Shown: positions 54,503 through 64,000 of the stretch, piece by piece
Numbering within the stretch: position 1 is the first letter of the stretch
Layout: each line of letters opens with the position of its first letter
Assembly (NCBI GenBank): GCA_019671005.1
Contig: CM033732.1
Coordinates: 13,985,932-14,049,931 of the forward strand
Direction of reading: 5' to 3'
DNA: 64,000 bases
Source of the DNA: Hibiscus mutabilis
Lineage: Eukaryota; Streptophyta; Magnoliopsida; Malvales; Malvaceae
Program-made: the position numbers and the translations under genes
Notes under the pieces: model-generated
Database searches by the model: none
The model's input: the letters and a program-made list of their open reading frames with translations, nothing else
What the model was told of the DNA's origin: nothing

Positions 54503-55640
54503 TGCCAAGGAGAGCTAGGAACGTGGAAGAAAGCTTGGGCTTCAGGGGTGGGAGCTCCGATGAAGACTACGTGCCGGATGTGGAGGAGTCCGATGGGGGA
54601 GCTAGGCATAAAGCTACTATTTCTCCCACTTGCATCGAGCCCTAGACAGTATTGTGAGGGCAATTTTGAGGCATTCATATACCCCTCGGGAGGTACCGAT
54701 TGAGAGGGTGCGTAGGCAGGGTGCCACAAATTTTCTTGGGTTAGGACAAGACAACCCGATAAAGGCAGATCAATGTCTTCGAGACACCCGTTAGATTTGA
54801 GGCAGATGAGATTGCGGTCCGAAGATAAATTATCCTGTGTGCTATCCTTGCTCAAGAAGAACGCGAGAGAATGGTGGGAAACTATAGAGTTGGAATAGCA
54901 CCTTAGCTGACTTTCTTGATGAGTTAGAGAAAAAGTATGTGGGTGAGGCTCACGTTGATAGGTTGAGAGACCAGATTACTCACCTCGTGCAAGAAAACCG
55001 CACTGTCTTTGAGTATGAATAAGAATTTCTGTAGCTGAGTAGGTATGCGCCGAAGCTTGTGGCCACCGAGAAAATGAGGTGTAAGAGATTCATAAAAGGG
55101 TTAAGGAAGAAGATACAAACCTATTTGACAGCTGCCCTACCCAAAGTATTTTCTGAGTTAACTGCTAGTGCAAAGTCTCTTGAGCAAGTGCAAGGTTTGA
55201 CATATGGTTCTGCTAGTGGACAAGGAGGTCCTACTGAGAGGACTCAAAATTTCTCTAGCAGCTCACGGTCTCACTCAAGAAGGGACATGAACCAATAGAA
55301 TCAGGGAAGATGAGCTTCGAATTAGAGTGTAAGGTCAGACCGTAGATCAGAGTCTGCCAGCGTAGGAAGCTTACATTATCTTTGTCTATGATGAGCCCAG
55401 ATAGTTCTCAAGGGAGTACGGACACACCGGCTTGTAATCAGTATGGGCGTAGGCACCGAGGAGAGTGTTGGGGTGTAAATCGAGCTTGCTTTGAGTATGT
55501 GTCCCAAGATCACCTTGTGAAAAATTACCCTGCAGTTACCATGGCCGTTCCAGTTCAGGCACTGAATGTCTTTTATCCAGCTCAGAGGGTCCGAAGGTTC
55601 TCTAGGGGATGGGTAAGTCAGGCGACCAACCACCAGAGCA
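54503..55640 (+). pseudogene. Gag of chromovirus element D
   Basis: The first ATG after the primer site (54,503) starts MPRRARNVEESLGFRGGSSD but reaches a TAG after 47 codons. The capsid core is readable as FLDELEKKYVGEAHVDRLRD (about 54,910-54,970) and KRFIKGLRKKIQTYLTAAL (about 55,085), matching the retrotransposon Gag domain. A degenerate zinc knuckle lies near 55,445-55,530, RRHRGECWGVNRACFEYVSQ then DHLVKN, with one Cys changed to Tyr. A Ser/Gly-rich linker precedes it. Several stops are present. Confidence 0.75.
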
Positions 55641-55720
55641 GGGGCACGTTTTAGTCCATGACAAGGGCACCAGCAAGGTAGTATGTAGTTAGAGCTCAGG
55701 AGGATTGCGAGCCCACAGAT

Positions 55721-56040
55721 GTGATTACAGGCGCATTCTCCTTGTTTTCTGTTCCTATTTTTGCATTAGTAGATTCGGGGTCTACCCACTCCTACATTCG
55801 TAGTGGGATATCCCAGCGTTGGGGTATACCGGCTGAGGACCTAGAGATAGGAGTTTGTGTGTCTAGTCTATTAGGGTTAGATGTGTTAGTAGACAATATG
55901 TACCGGAGGTGTCCTATCGAAGTTCAAGGTTTAATCTTCCTAAAGGATCCTATGGTTTTTTCGTTCTGAGAGTTTGATGCAATCCTAGGTATGGATTGGC
56001 TTGTTAAGCACGACGCTAGTTTGGTTGTAGAACCAAGAGT
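55721..56040 (+). pseudogene. Aspartic protease of element D
   Basis: The active site is intact as ALVDSGSTHSYI (about 55,765-55,800), the chromovirus form of the retropepsin motif. It continues with GLDVLVDNMYRRCPIEVQG and, after a TGA at 55,967-55,969, DAILGMDWL (about 55,977). The protease matures the Gag-Pol chain. The stop before GMDWL truncates it. It directly follows the Gag knuckle region, as expected. Confidence 0.8.
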
Positions 56041-56159
56041 TTGAAGCTCTGTGTGGCTGATAGATCTAAGTTAACGGTTAGAGGGGAGAGACACCCTTGC
56101 ATCCCCAACGTAGTCTCGGCTTTAGCAGCACAAAGGTTAATACAGCAAGGTTGTGAGGC

Positions 56160-57100
56160 CTTTTTGGCTTACGTGGTGGATACAAGAGTCGAGAGTCCGT
56201 CCATCGAGAGCCTTAGGATAGTTTGTGAGTTCATGGATGTCTTCCCGAATGAGCTACCTGATTACCACCGGATCGTGAGCTTGAGTTTCGAGCTAAGGTA
56301 ATGCCCAGAACAGCACTGGTGTCCATCCCACCTTACTGGATAGCACCAACAGAAATGAGGGAATTAAAGAAGCGAATTCAAGAATTGCTAGAGAAAGGTT
56401 TTATCCGACCAAGCGTCTCTCCTTGGGGTGCTCCAGTTTTATTCGTTAAGAAGAATGATGGGTCAATGAGAATCTGCATTTACTATCAGAAGTTAAATAA
56501 GGTGACGATGAAGAATTGCTATCCTCTTCCCAGAATTGATGATTTGTTTGACCAGTAGCGGGGTGCCCGGGTTTTTTCAAAGATAGATTTGAGATCGGGG
56601 TATTATCAGTTGAAAGTGGTGGAAGAAGATGTCCAAAAGACTGCTTTCAGAACGCGGTATGGACACTATGAGTTCTTAGTGTTGCCTTTTGGCCACTAAT
56701 GCTCTAGCAGTATTTATAGACTTGATGAACAGAATCTTCTAGCCTTATTTGGATCAGTTTATGGTAGAGTTCATCGATGACATTCTAGTTTTTTCACGTT
56801 CAGTTGAGGAACACGACTACCACCTACGAGTAGTTCTTCAGACTTTGAGAGACATGCGTCTCTATGCAAAGTTCAGTAAATATGAGTTTTGGCTTTCTAA
56901 GGTGGCATTTTTTGGCCACATCGTGGTGACAGACGGGGTCCACGTTGACCCTTAGAAGATTCAAGCAAGAGTATAGTGGAAACCACCTAGCAATATCTTA
57001 AAAGTCCGTAGCTTTCTTGGACTGACATGATATTATTGACGTCTTGTCAAGGTTTTTTCAATCTTAGCTGCCCCGTTGACCAAGTTGCTTCAAAAGGGAG
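56160..57100 (+). pseudogene. Reverse transcriptase of element D
   Basis: Blocks in order are FMDVFPNELPDYHRIVSLSF (56,232), a frame change, then APTEMRELKKRIQELLEKGF and RPSVSPWGAPVLFVKKNDGS (56,340-56,460). Next are NKVTMKNCYPLPRIDDLFDQ, a TAG, FSKIDLRSGYYQLKV, and the active site FIDDILVFS at 56,770-56,796. Then come FWLSKVAFFGHIVV, FLGLT and APLTKLLQKGVPFVWNEK. All are chromovirus RT signatures, and both active-site aspartates remain. At least six stops or shifts exist; a stretch near 56,695 has lost the LTNAP motif frame. Confidence 0.87.
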
Positions 57101-57600
57101 TGCCATTTGTATGGAATGAGAAGAGATAATAGTGTTTTGAGCAATTGAAGGCCTAACTTACCGAGGCTCCAGTTTTGATGCAGCTCAAGCCAGGACAAGA
57201 TTATATCGTGTTTAGCGATGTGTCCTTGAATAGACTTGGTTGAATTCTTATGCAAGAGGGTAAGGTGGTTGCCAACGCCTCAAGGCAACTTAAACCTCGT
57301 GAATAGAATTACCCTACCCATGATTTAGAGCTGGTTGTGGTAATCTTTGCGTTAAAGATTTGGAGACACTATCTCTATGGGGAAAAGTGTTACATCTATA
57401 TGGATTATAAGAGTTTAAAGTATCTATTCACTTAGAAAGAGTTAAACTTGAGGCAACATTTTTGGATTGAGCTACTAAAGGATTATGACTACGTTATTGA
57501 GTACCATCCGGGCAAAAAAAATGTAGTAGCGGATGCCTTGAGTCATAAGTTTATGTCTGATTTGAGAGCCATGTTTTCCCGCTTGAGAATAATCGAGGAT
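57101..57600 (+). pseudogene. RNase H of element D
   Basis: CFEQLKA, VLMQLKPGQDYIVFSDVSLN, VANASRQLKPRE, NYPTHDLELVVVIFALKIWR and KCYIYMDYKSLKYLFT can be read, followed by EYHPGKKNVVADALSHK (about 57,500-57,545), the usual lead into integrase. The TxDxxSL segment has Met-Asp-Tyr in place of Thr-Asp-His. Stops interrupt at least four positions. Confidence 0.8.
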
Positions 57601-58700
57601 TGTGAGTTTTTGGCTTAGCTCTGGGTTGAGCCCACGTTAGTACAAGAGATAAGGATGACTCAGGTTCTGGATGAAGATTTAGTGGCTCAAATTGAGGCAG
57701 TTTAGAGAGGCGAGGCCTCGGATTTTGAAGTACGAGATGGTGGGTACTTGTACATCAATGGTAGGTTGTGTGTTTCGGCCTTAGAAGATTTGAAGGACCG
57801 CATCATGAGGCACACAGTAGTTCTTTCACCGTACATCCAAGAAATAACAAGATGTACCAAGATCTTCGAACTTATTATTGGTGGTCGTGTATGAAAATGG
57901 ATGTTTTCGAGTTTGTGACAAGATGCTTAGCTTGCCAGCAAGTGAAGGCGAAACACCAAGTTCTATCAGGGTTGCTTCAGCCGATTAGATTCTACAATGG
58001 AAGTAGGATCGAGTCAACATGGATTTCGTTACGGGTTTGTTGATGACCCAAAAAAGCACGATGTGATCTGGGTAATAGTAGATCATTTGACCAAGTCTAC
58101 TCATTTCCTACCTGTGCGCATGGATTTCACCCTAGAGCGATTATCTCGATTATACATCAAAGAGATAGTGAGGTTGCATGGAGTGCCATCTTCGATCATA
58201 TCAGATAGGGATATGCGGTTCACAGCAAGGTTGTAGAAGAAAATTCATAGTACCTTAGACACCAAGCTGTATTTTAGTATAGTTTTTCATCCTCAGACCG
58301 ATGGCCAGTCTGAGCGGGTTATTCAGATTCTTGAAGACATGCTTTGGTGTTGTGTCATAGATTTTGAAGGAAGTTGGGAAGAACAGCTACCGCTGGTTCA
58401 GTTTGCGTACAACAATAGTTACCAATCAAGTATCAAGATGGCCCCTTTCGAAGCCTTGTATGGGCATAGATGTAGAACACACTTGTGTTAGACTGATCTT
58501 AATGAGAGGAGGATCATGGGATCTGATTTGGTTAGACAAATCGAAGATAAGGTTCGCATCATATAGGAAAGATTACAAGCGGCCTTTGATCGACAAAAGG
58601 CCTACGCGAATATGAAGCGCAAGCATATCGAGTATGAGGTTGGTGAAAAGGTATCCTTAAAGGTATCACCATGGAATGGGATAATTTGTTTTGGATGAAA
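57601..58700 (+). pseudogene. Integrase of element D
   Basis: A zinc-binding region precedes the core: HPRNNKMYQDLRTYYWWSCM then CLACQQVKAKHQ (57,830-57,955). The core shows IVDHLTKSTHFLPVRMDFTL (58,075), the second Asp in SIISDRDMRF (58,190), and the Glu in HPQTDGQSERVIQ (58,290). AYNNSYQSSIKMAPFEALYG follows. The first catalytic Asp region near 58,005-58,030 is shifted out of frame. The order matches chromoviral integrases. Confidence 0.82.
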
Positions 58701-59085
58701 GGGCAAGTTGAGCCCTCAGTATATTGGATTATACGAGGTGATTGAGAGGGTCGGGCCTGTAGCATATCGGCTAGTCTTACCTCCAGAGTTAGTACGTATC
58801 CACGATGTTTTTTATGTATCTATGCTGAGACGCTATCGTTCTGATCCTTCGTATGTTTTATTGCTCGAGGGGGTGGAGGTCGACATAGATTTGACATATG
58901 AAGAAGAGCCAATGAGAGTGCTGGATAGGGGAGTCAAGGAGCTTCGTAACAAGTGTATACTCCTAGTGAAGATGTTATAGAGAAACCATGGGATTGAAGA
59001 GGCAACTTGGGAAGTCGAGGCCGAGATGGGATAGCTCTACCCGTATCTATTTCCACTAGGTAAATTTTAAGGACGAAAGTTCTTT
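58701..59085 (+). pseudogene. Integrase C-terminus with chromodomain-like tail, element D
   Basis: LSPQYIGLYEVIERVGPVAY and RIHDVFYVSMLRRY form the usual GPFxIxERxGxVAYRLxLPxxLxxxHxVFHVSxLRK block (58,700-58,840). The tail VLDRGVKELRNKCI, VKML and NHGIEEATWEVEAEM then resembles the chromodomain-like segment of Tekay elements (ILDRxxKxLRxKxIxxVKVxWxxHxxEEATWE). This module is thought to guide insertion to heterochromatin. A TAG interrupts it at about 58,978. Confidence 0.78.
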
Positions 59086-59086
59086 A

Positions 59087-59098
59087 AAGAGGAGAGAG
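59087..59098 (+). other. Polypurine tract of element D
   Basis: AAAGAGGAGAGA ends two bases before the 3' LTR start (59,100). All-purine content and position identify it as the plus-strand primer. Confidence 0.8.
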
Positions 59099-59099
59099 T

Positions 59100-61451
59100 T
59101 GTAACGACTTGGGTTTTAGAACCCGAGCGTCGAGCTAAATCGAGGCATGGGCCTCGTGTTTGGGTTATGTTGTTGAGCCTATTAAACCTTGGTGGGCTTG
59201 GTTTTGGTTTTGGATTTGGGCTTGAGTTATGGGGTTTTTGAGATGGGTATTATGGTGAAATCAAAATTGAAGAAGATGATGGGTGGTGAGGTGTTATGGG
59301 GCTGCAGATTTTGTAAGGAAATAATGTCATTTTGTTCCCCAAAAACCTCCATCACCACATTCATTCTCTCCTATATGAGTTTAAAAGAAAAACTCCATCT
59401 TTGTTAGTTTTGAGTTGAAATTCCGGATTTGTGTTGAAGGAAAAGTTATTAGGCATCCAAAGATCTACAATCCAAGGTAAGTTTTGCTTGAAATGGTGGG
59501 AAAATGGGTTTAGTGGGGGTTTTAGAGTGAGAACGGTAATAGTGTTTTCAACCCCACTTATTGTTTTTGAATCATCCTATAAGCTTCTTCTAATCCCTCA
59601 ACCATGTTGTAACTCGTTTACAACATTTTCCTTGTAGTTAAAGAGGTTAGAGAATATTCAAAGGCCCAACGAAATATGAAAGCTTGAGGTGGAGGTTGGG
59701 GTTTTTTTTTAGCTTAAAATTCAAGGTTAGTACACTTCTAACTTATGTGTGTTCATGTGCATCATCATTTTGCTATGCTTGCTTGAATTGTGATGTTTTG
59801 GATAAGTTAGAGCTTGGTTGGTCATCCATGGTAAAACTTGTAATGGTTGATGTTTAAGGGTAAAAAATGGTTAGAAACTCACCTAATGACTCTTCGTAAT
59901 TGGTATGAACGTTTTTAGACTTAACCATGGAGGTTAAGGGAGGGTTTGCTGAATTCCTAAGCTCCAGGTTTCAAAATCGGGGCTCGAGTACTGGTATGGG
60001 ATGACTGTGTATTGGTACTCTTTTGTATTTTAGAAGGCATGTTATGAGGGGAGTACTGGTACGTCTTTCCGTATATCGGTACCCCTCGCTTGATTAGAAT
60101 TCTAGTAGCACTTTGGCATACCGGTACGCTAGGGGCCTATCGATATCCACTATTTCATTGCTTGAAAGGCTTTGTGTACCGGTACGCTAAGGTAGGCGTA
60201 TCGGCACGGGTAAGGATCAGTACTAGGCAATCCCAGTACCGATATGGACTACCGATACAGCACGAAATGTATCAGTACAACATGGGGGTCAATTCTTTCA
60301 AATCTAAATGGAGTATTGGTGCCCATTAGGGAGTATCGATATCTAGAGGGGAGTACCAATACTCACTTCAGAGTATCAATACTCACTAGGCAATTTGCCC
60401 AAGTTTTTATGTTTTGAGTTCGGGAGTTCTATAAATTGGGGCTAAGGTTCTAATGGGTCATTTATGGTATAAAATGACTGGTAAAACTAAGGATGTGCAT
60501 TTCTTCTTGCTTATACGGATTAAATGGCTAATTGAGTATTGAAATAAAAGTAAATTGCTCGGTAAGCAAGTTTTAGGGATCCTTGGTGGATCAATTGTAG
60601 TGGTGCCAGGTAAGGGCACTTGTTTGGTTATGAGTCTTTGTTTGATGGGATCTGGATACCCAGTTAGTGAGTGTTGCAACACATGAAGGCCATCCGATGT
60701 GAAATTTTGAGTGTTGAAATGACGACCATCTGATGTGAGATTTCAGGTGATAACATTTGCTCGATGTGAGATTCTGAGTGAAGACTCGATGTAAGATTCT
60801 AAGTATACCGCTCGATGTGAGATTCCGAGCAGCTCGATGTGAGATTTCGAGCATGGGTGGGTCTCCAAGTGTCGGTTGACACTGGGCCTCACTCCTGGTT
60901 TGTTTATTTACATATTGATATTGTTGTGGTGCATAGTTGTTCTATAGCATGTGTTTAGGAAGTTATGGTAACGCCATTGCTTTATCATATCTTGACATCA
61001 TATTTCATAGCATGCTCTTAACTATGATTCACCTGAAGCATGGTCGAGTTGTTGTGTATCCGCTGAACTTTGTTAGCTCAGCATTCAGAATCACTGTTTC
61101 CATTCACAGGTTAATAGGTAGTTCGAGCGTAGCGGAGCACCATCGAAGCAAGGATCCAGCATTGGTCTTTTGGTAGAGAACAAGTACTTAGATGTAGTGG
61201 GCTATGTATTCGTATGACCTTGTGTATTTGTAACTCTATTTGATTTAACTTGTATTGGTCAAATGTTTTATTGCTGTATTTAGAGCTCCTTTAACTATTT
61301 TGAATGTTTTAAGTAAGTGCAGATTTAAGTGCTTTGGTTATGACATGTTTAGATTTATGAGATTGATTTTATTGGCTTTGAAAGTGAAAATTTTTATGGG
61401 AGTGGTGTTGGGCTTGTGGCCCAATTGTAGCATCCGGGCAAGGGCGTTACA
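59100..61451 (+). repeat. 3' LTR of element D (2,352 bp)
   Basis: Partner of 52,023-54,333 with the same termini. The accggtac-type cluster is at about 59,990-60,390 and the 'gatgtgagatt' repeats at 60,690-60,855, both more decayed than in the 5' LTR. Confidence 0.92.
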
Positions 61452-62508
61452 TGAAATCTCATGTTGGTTATACATTTCCTGATCATGTCCCTTATGAACA
61501 ATTAATACCAACTCCATATTCACTTCTTCATCTCTCATCTCTCATCTCTATATAACCAGTACTATGAAACTCGGCTTCCCTTCCCTCTACCACTATTCCC
61601 ACCTCCTTCTTAGGTCTCCACGCATCCATGCCCACCATCGTCTCCCCTTCCCTCACACCATTCTCCAAGCACTTATCCCATAAACCATTATTCCACCACT
61701 CTCTAGGCTCCCTACTGGTATCATGACTTATCACATCACATCCACTTGTATTATTTCTCCCTTCCCACAACCTTTCGTATTTCCCAACTCCTGTGAATGC
61801 AATCACGGCTCTGTCTCATCTGACTCACTACTATCTTTCCCTTCTCGTCTTGCAGAATGTTCCTCATTGCACTCGGACATCATTGGATCCAAGTCCATCA
61901 CCTTAACACAATACTTGCACCCCTTCTACCTGTAGCTCTACCGATTCTCTGATCAACTCAAAATATCATGTCTCAATTAGCACTCGCCCCCTCTCAAAAG
62001 ATGTTGGATCTAACGTACTATCTTCCACAAAAACTAATAATTCCCATAAAGACACCAAATTCTTGAATGTCCCCCTAGATCATGCATAGACTGGAATACC
62101 AAAGAAAGCCAACCATACCCTTCTCATTTTTGGCTAAAAGTTCAGCGACCAGTTTGCCTCCTTACTAAACCATTTATCCACATTCCTCCTCATGAACTCA
62201 TCTCGCTTCTCAAAATTATCAAAGATGAGAAAAACCATCGGCCCCGATATCCTTAACATCGAAAAACCATTTATATTTGACTCGTGCAGTCCTCTCGCCA
62301 AATCTGCAAATAACATCAGTCATTTGCTCCATCCCACAACACATCAGCCTAATACCTCTACTTTATTGTCATCTACAACACCATTTGCACTCTTCCTCTA
62401 ATTTTGATGATTCGACTTTTGCAAAATGAGAATCCCTGGATCAACTCCTTTACCACTAGCTTTCGTAACGTCTAAATGATTCGCCTCCTTTCCCTGCCAC
62501 CATTAATG
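61452..62508 (-). pseudogene. LINE ORF1 (DUF4283-like)
   Basis: The probable start is the ATG at about 62,508 (MVAGKEANHLDVTK). The block NINGFSMLRISGPMVFLIFD then DEFMRRNVDKWFSKEANW (62,134-62,316) resembles the DUF4283 domain that opens ORF1 of plant L1 elements. The later part (61,528-61,806) has WNNGLWDKCLENGVREGE without a recognisable domain. ORF1 proteins bind the LINE RNA. The gene is cut by element D at 61,451/61,452 and continues at 52,022. Confidence 0.65.
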
Positions 62509-62580
62509 ATCACACGTCCCTCTCTGAGCCAAATAAACCCTAACCTTGTCTCATATAACTAAAATCCATCCAATTACATA

Positions 62581-62877
62581 GAAGAAAATGATATACATTA
62601 ACAATTATAGCTCACTGTTAGATCCAACATAGAAGAAAATGATATGCATTAAACTCTAGAAAGTAAATGTAAAAACATCCCGAGCATCATCCATAACAAC
62701 CATAATTAAAATATAAACAAATAAACTTAAATAATCATCTCTCGTTAGCACTACATTAACAGTTATAACTCACTGTTCAACACATGAATAATTGTTAAGT
62801 TTGGTCTGATCACTTTATTGTTCATCGGTAACGCTTTCTAACTCGGCTCCCTACCAGACCAAGAAGGGGGTGTTACA
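62581..62877 (-). mobile_element. LTR terminus of an unassigned retrotransposon (element H)
   Basis: On the minus strand it starts TGTAACACCCCCTTCTTGG at 62,877, the common start of plant gypsy LTRs. The other end is not found; the sequence fades into the LINE 5' side. No coding is seen. Blocks with 'acatagaagaaaatgatat' repeat near 62,577 and 62,628. Confidence 0.5.
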
Positions 62878-62987
62878 CATCAAATGGATATAAAAACTAT
62901 ATTTTTAATGGAAATCTAGACGAGGAGATCTATATGGAGCAACCATCAGGTTTTGAGGCACTTGGCAAGGAAGGCAAAGTGTGTCGA
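62878..62987 (+). pseudogene. Ty1/copia reverse transcriptase sliver
   Basis: The plus strand encodes HQMDIKTIFLNGNLDEEIYM then EQPSGFEALGKEGKVCR, matching the copia RT segment QMDVKTAFLNGDLxEEIYMEQPEGF. Only about 110 bp survive between two LTR termini, so a copia element was broken on both sides. The rest is not in this window. Confidence 0.82.
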
Positions 62988-64000
62988 TGTAACACCCCAA
63001 AACATGGCCTAGTTGGAATTTAATTTCGATAACTAGAAATTTTGCATCAGAAAGTTAAACTATAGCATTGACCATTGACCAAGTGGTCAATTATTGAACT
63101 ATTGAACCCTAATAAAGTATTGTTATTGATTAAGGACATTATTATAAACCTTGAAAATTGTCCTAGTGACTAAATTGTGAAAAATAAAAGTTTAGGACAA
63201 AAGTATAGAATGTGAGGAGTTGAGGGACTAATCTTGCGATTAGCCCCTCCTCAAGCTTTATCACCACAAACGTGGGATGCTTGAGTTAGTTTTCTTCACA
63301 TAAAAGAAAGCTAAATTGAAAAGAAAAAAATGTAAGAAAAAATTAGAAAAGCTTACCCAATTAAGTTATTTCCTAAGCTTGCACCTCTCATATCCATCTT
63401 CATCTTCTTCCTTAGTTGGCCAAGCACACACCTCCATTAGAGCCTTAGTGAAGCTTTGCTTTTCTTTAAGATATCGTTCCCAAATTATAGATATTGTTCG
63501 GGTAAGCAATACCCATAATGGATTCATCAATTCCATGGCTAAAACCATGTTTAAATCCAAGTTCAAGAAGTTAAAAAACCTAGAATTTCCTAGGGATATC
63601 AAGGCTCAATTTCCATTATTTTACATAGCTAATAAGTTGCTATGAATCTATAATTGATGATGAAATCCTTGTGATTTCTATTTCCTTGTAGCTCAAGAAA
63701 ATCAAGGTGGAGAATCACCAAATCCATCAAATTCCAATGAGTTAAAGAACAAGAGAATTGCCATCCGGGAGCCCTAAATGCTTTGGGAGTATCGGGATTG
63801 GCTAGGTGTTATTTCTAATTTCATTGACATTGTTTATTGCACTTCTATCAATGATTTCAAGGTATCATTTCATCGAAACCTCGTAGGAGGTACCATTGGT
63901 AAGATTTGGTAAGCTTATTGCATTGATATATAAATTATTGAATCATAGTATTGTCATTGATATTAGTGAATCATTGAATAAGGCCATATTGATCATTGAA
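62988..64000 (+). mobile_element. LTR of element G, running off the window
   Basis: Begins TGTAACACCCCAAAACATGG directly after the copia sliver and continues to the window end. It is non-coding, with a leader-like zone near 63,240-63,560. It may be a solo LTR or the 5' LTR of a gypsy element. Confidence 0.6.

Larger units (their letters stand above)
52023..61451 (+). mobile_element. Element D: chromovirus (Tekay/Del-type) Ty3/gypsy retrotransposon
   Basis: LTRs lie at 52,023-54,333 and 59,100-61,451 and start TGTAACGAC and end GTTACA. The primer site TGGTATCAGAGC is complementary to initiator tRNA-Met. The polypurine tract is AAAGAGGAGAGAG. Gag, protease, RT, RNase H, integrase and a chromodomain-like tail follow in chromovirus order. 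Flanks taaaa (52,018-52,022) and tgaaa (61,452-61,456) are a 4/5 target duplication within the LINE. The LTRs differ at 12 of the first ~80 positions, all transitions, so it is old. Many stops break pol. Confidence 0.92.
47766..62580 (-). mobile_element. L1-type LINE, split by element D
   Basis: Leftward order is ORF1 (62,508-61,452, then 52,022-51,620), endonuclease, reverse transcriptase, zinc-binding region, RNase H, 3' end near 47,770. The chromovirus element D lies between 61,451 and 52,023. A full plant L1 with a C-terminal RNase H is thus represented, about 5.4 kb of LINE sequence. Many stops make it inactive. A poly-A tail is not obvious at the left end, so the 3' boundary is approximate. 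Confidence 0.8.

Overview
The window is nuclear DNA from a flowering plant, most likely a eudicot. It is AT-rich, has spliceable introns, and is packed with plant-type LTR retrotransposons (Athila, Tat and chromovirus lineages of Ty3/gypsy, plus Ty1/copia scraps) and an L1-type LINE. No species can be named. Only two loci look like host genes: a small mitochondrial-type RRM gene (43,305-45,851, minus) and a canonical MIR395 hairpin (43,874-43,974, minus) inside that gene's first intron.

Layout. 1-1,403 is an LTR (element E) cut by the window edge and inserted into the 3' LTR of element C. Element C (1,404-38,334, minus) is a Tat-lineage retrotransposon with gag, protease, RT, two RNase H domains, integrase, a tandem-repeat 3' region, and an antisense ORF with its own TATA box and a probable intron. 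Three insertions sit inside it: a solo LTR in gag (12,718-15,860, target duplication ctggt), Athila element B in its 5' LTR (16,365-38,039), and a second Athila element A of the same family inside the env-like ORF of B (20,002-29,985, perfect target duplication gacat). LTR divergence agrees with the nesting: A is youngest, B is older.

38,335-47,765 is the only low-repeat stretch. It holds LTR remnants, a histone H2A-like pseudogene fragment, the RRM gene with MIR395, and a 583-bp foldback MITE. From 47,766 to about 62,580 lies a dead L1-type LINE (minus), split by chromovirus element D (52,023-61,451, plus; initiator-Met primer site; LTRs decayed mainly by transitions). The right end has an LTR terminus, a 110-bp Ty1/copia RT sliver, and another LTR running off the window.

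How the parts relate. Every transposon reading frame is broken by stops, frameshifts or later insertions, except the 364-codon integrase frame of B. The MIR395 hairpin has a TATA box about 55 bp upstream, so it could be transcribed independently of the RRM host gene. The Athila family shows an unusual spread of one short dyad (GTTGCC-nn-GGCAAC) through LTRs and protein linkers, where it encodes Pro-Arg-Gln repeats. Many differences between the LTRs of A are short indels, which suggests consensus errors in the assembly as well as real decay.
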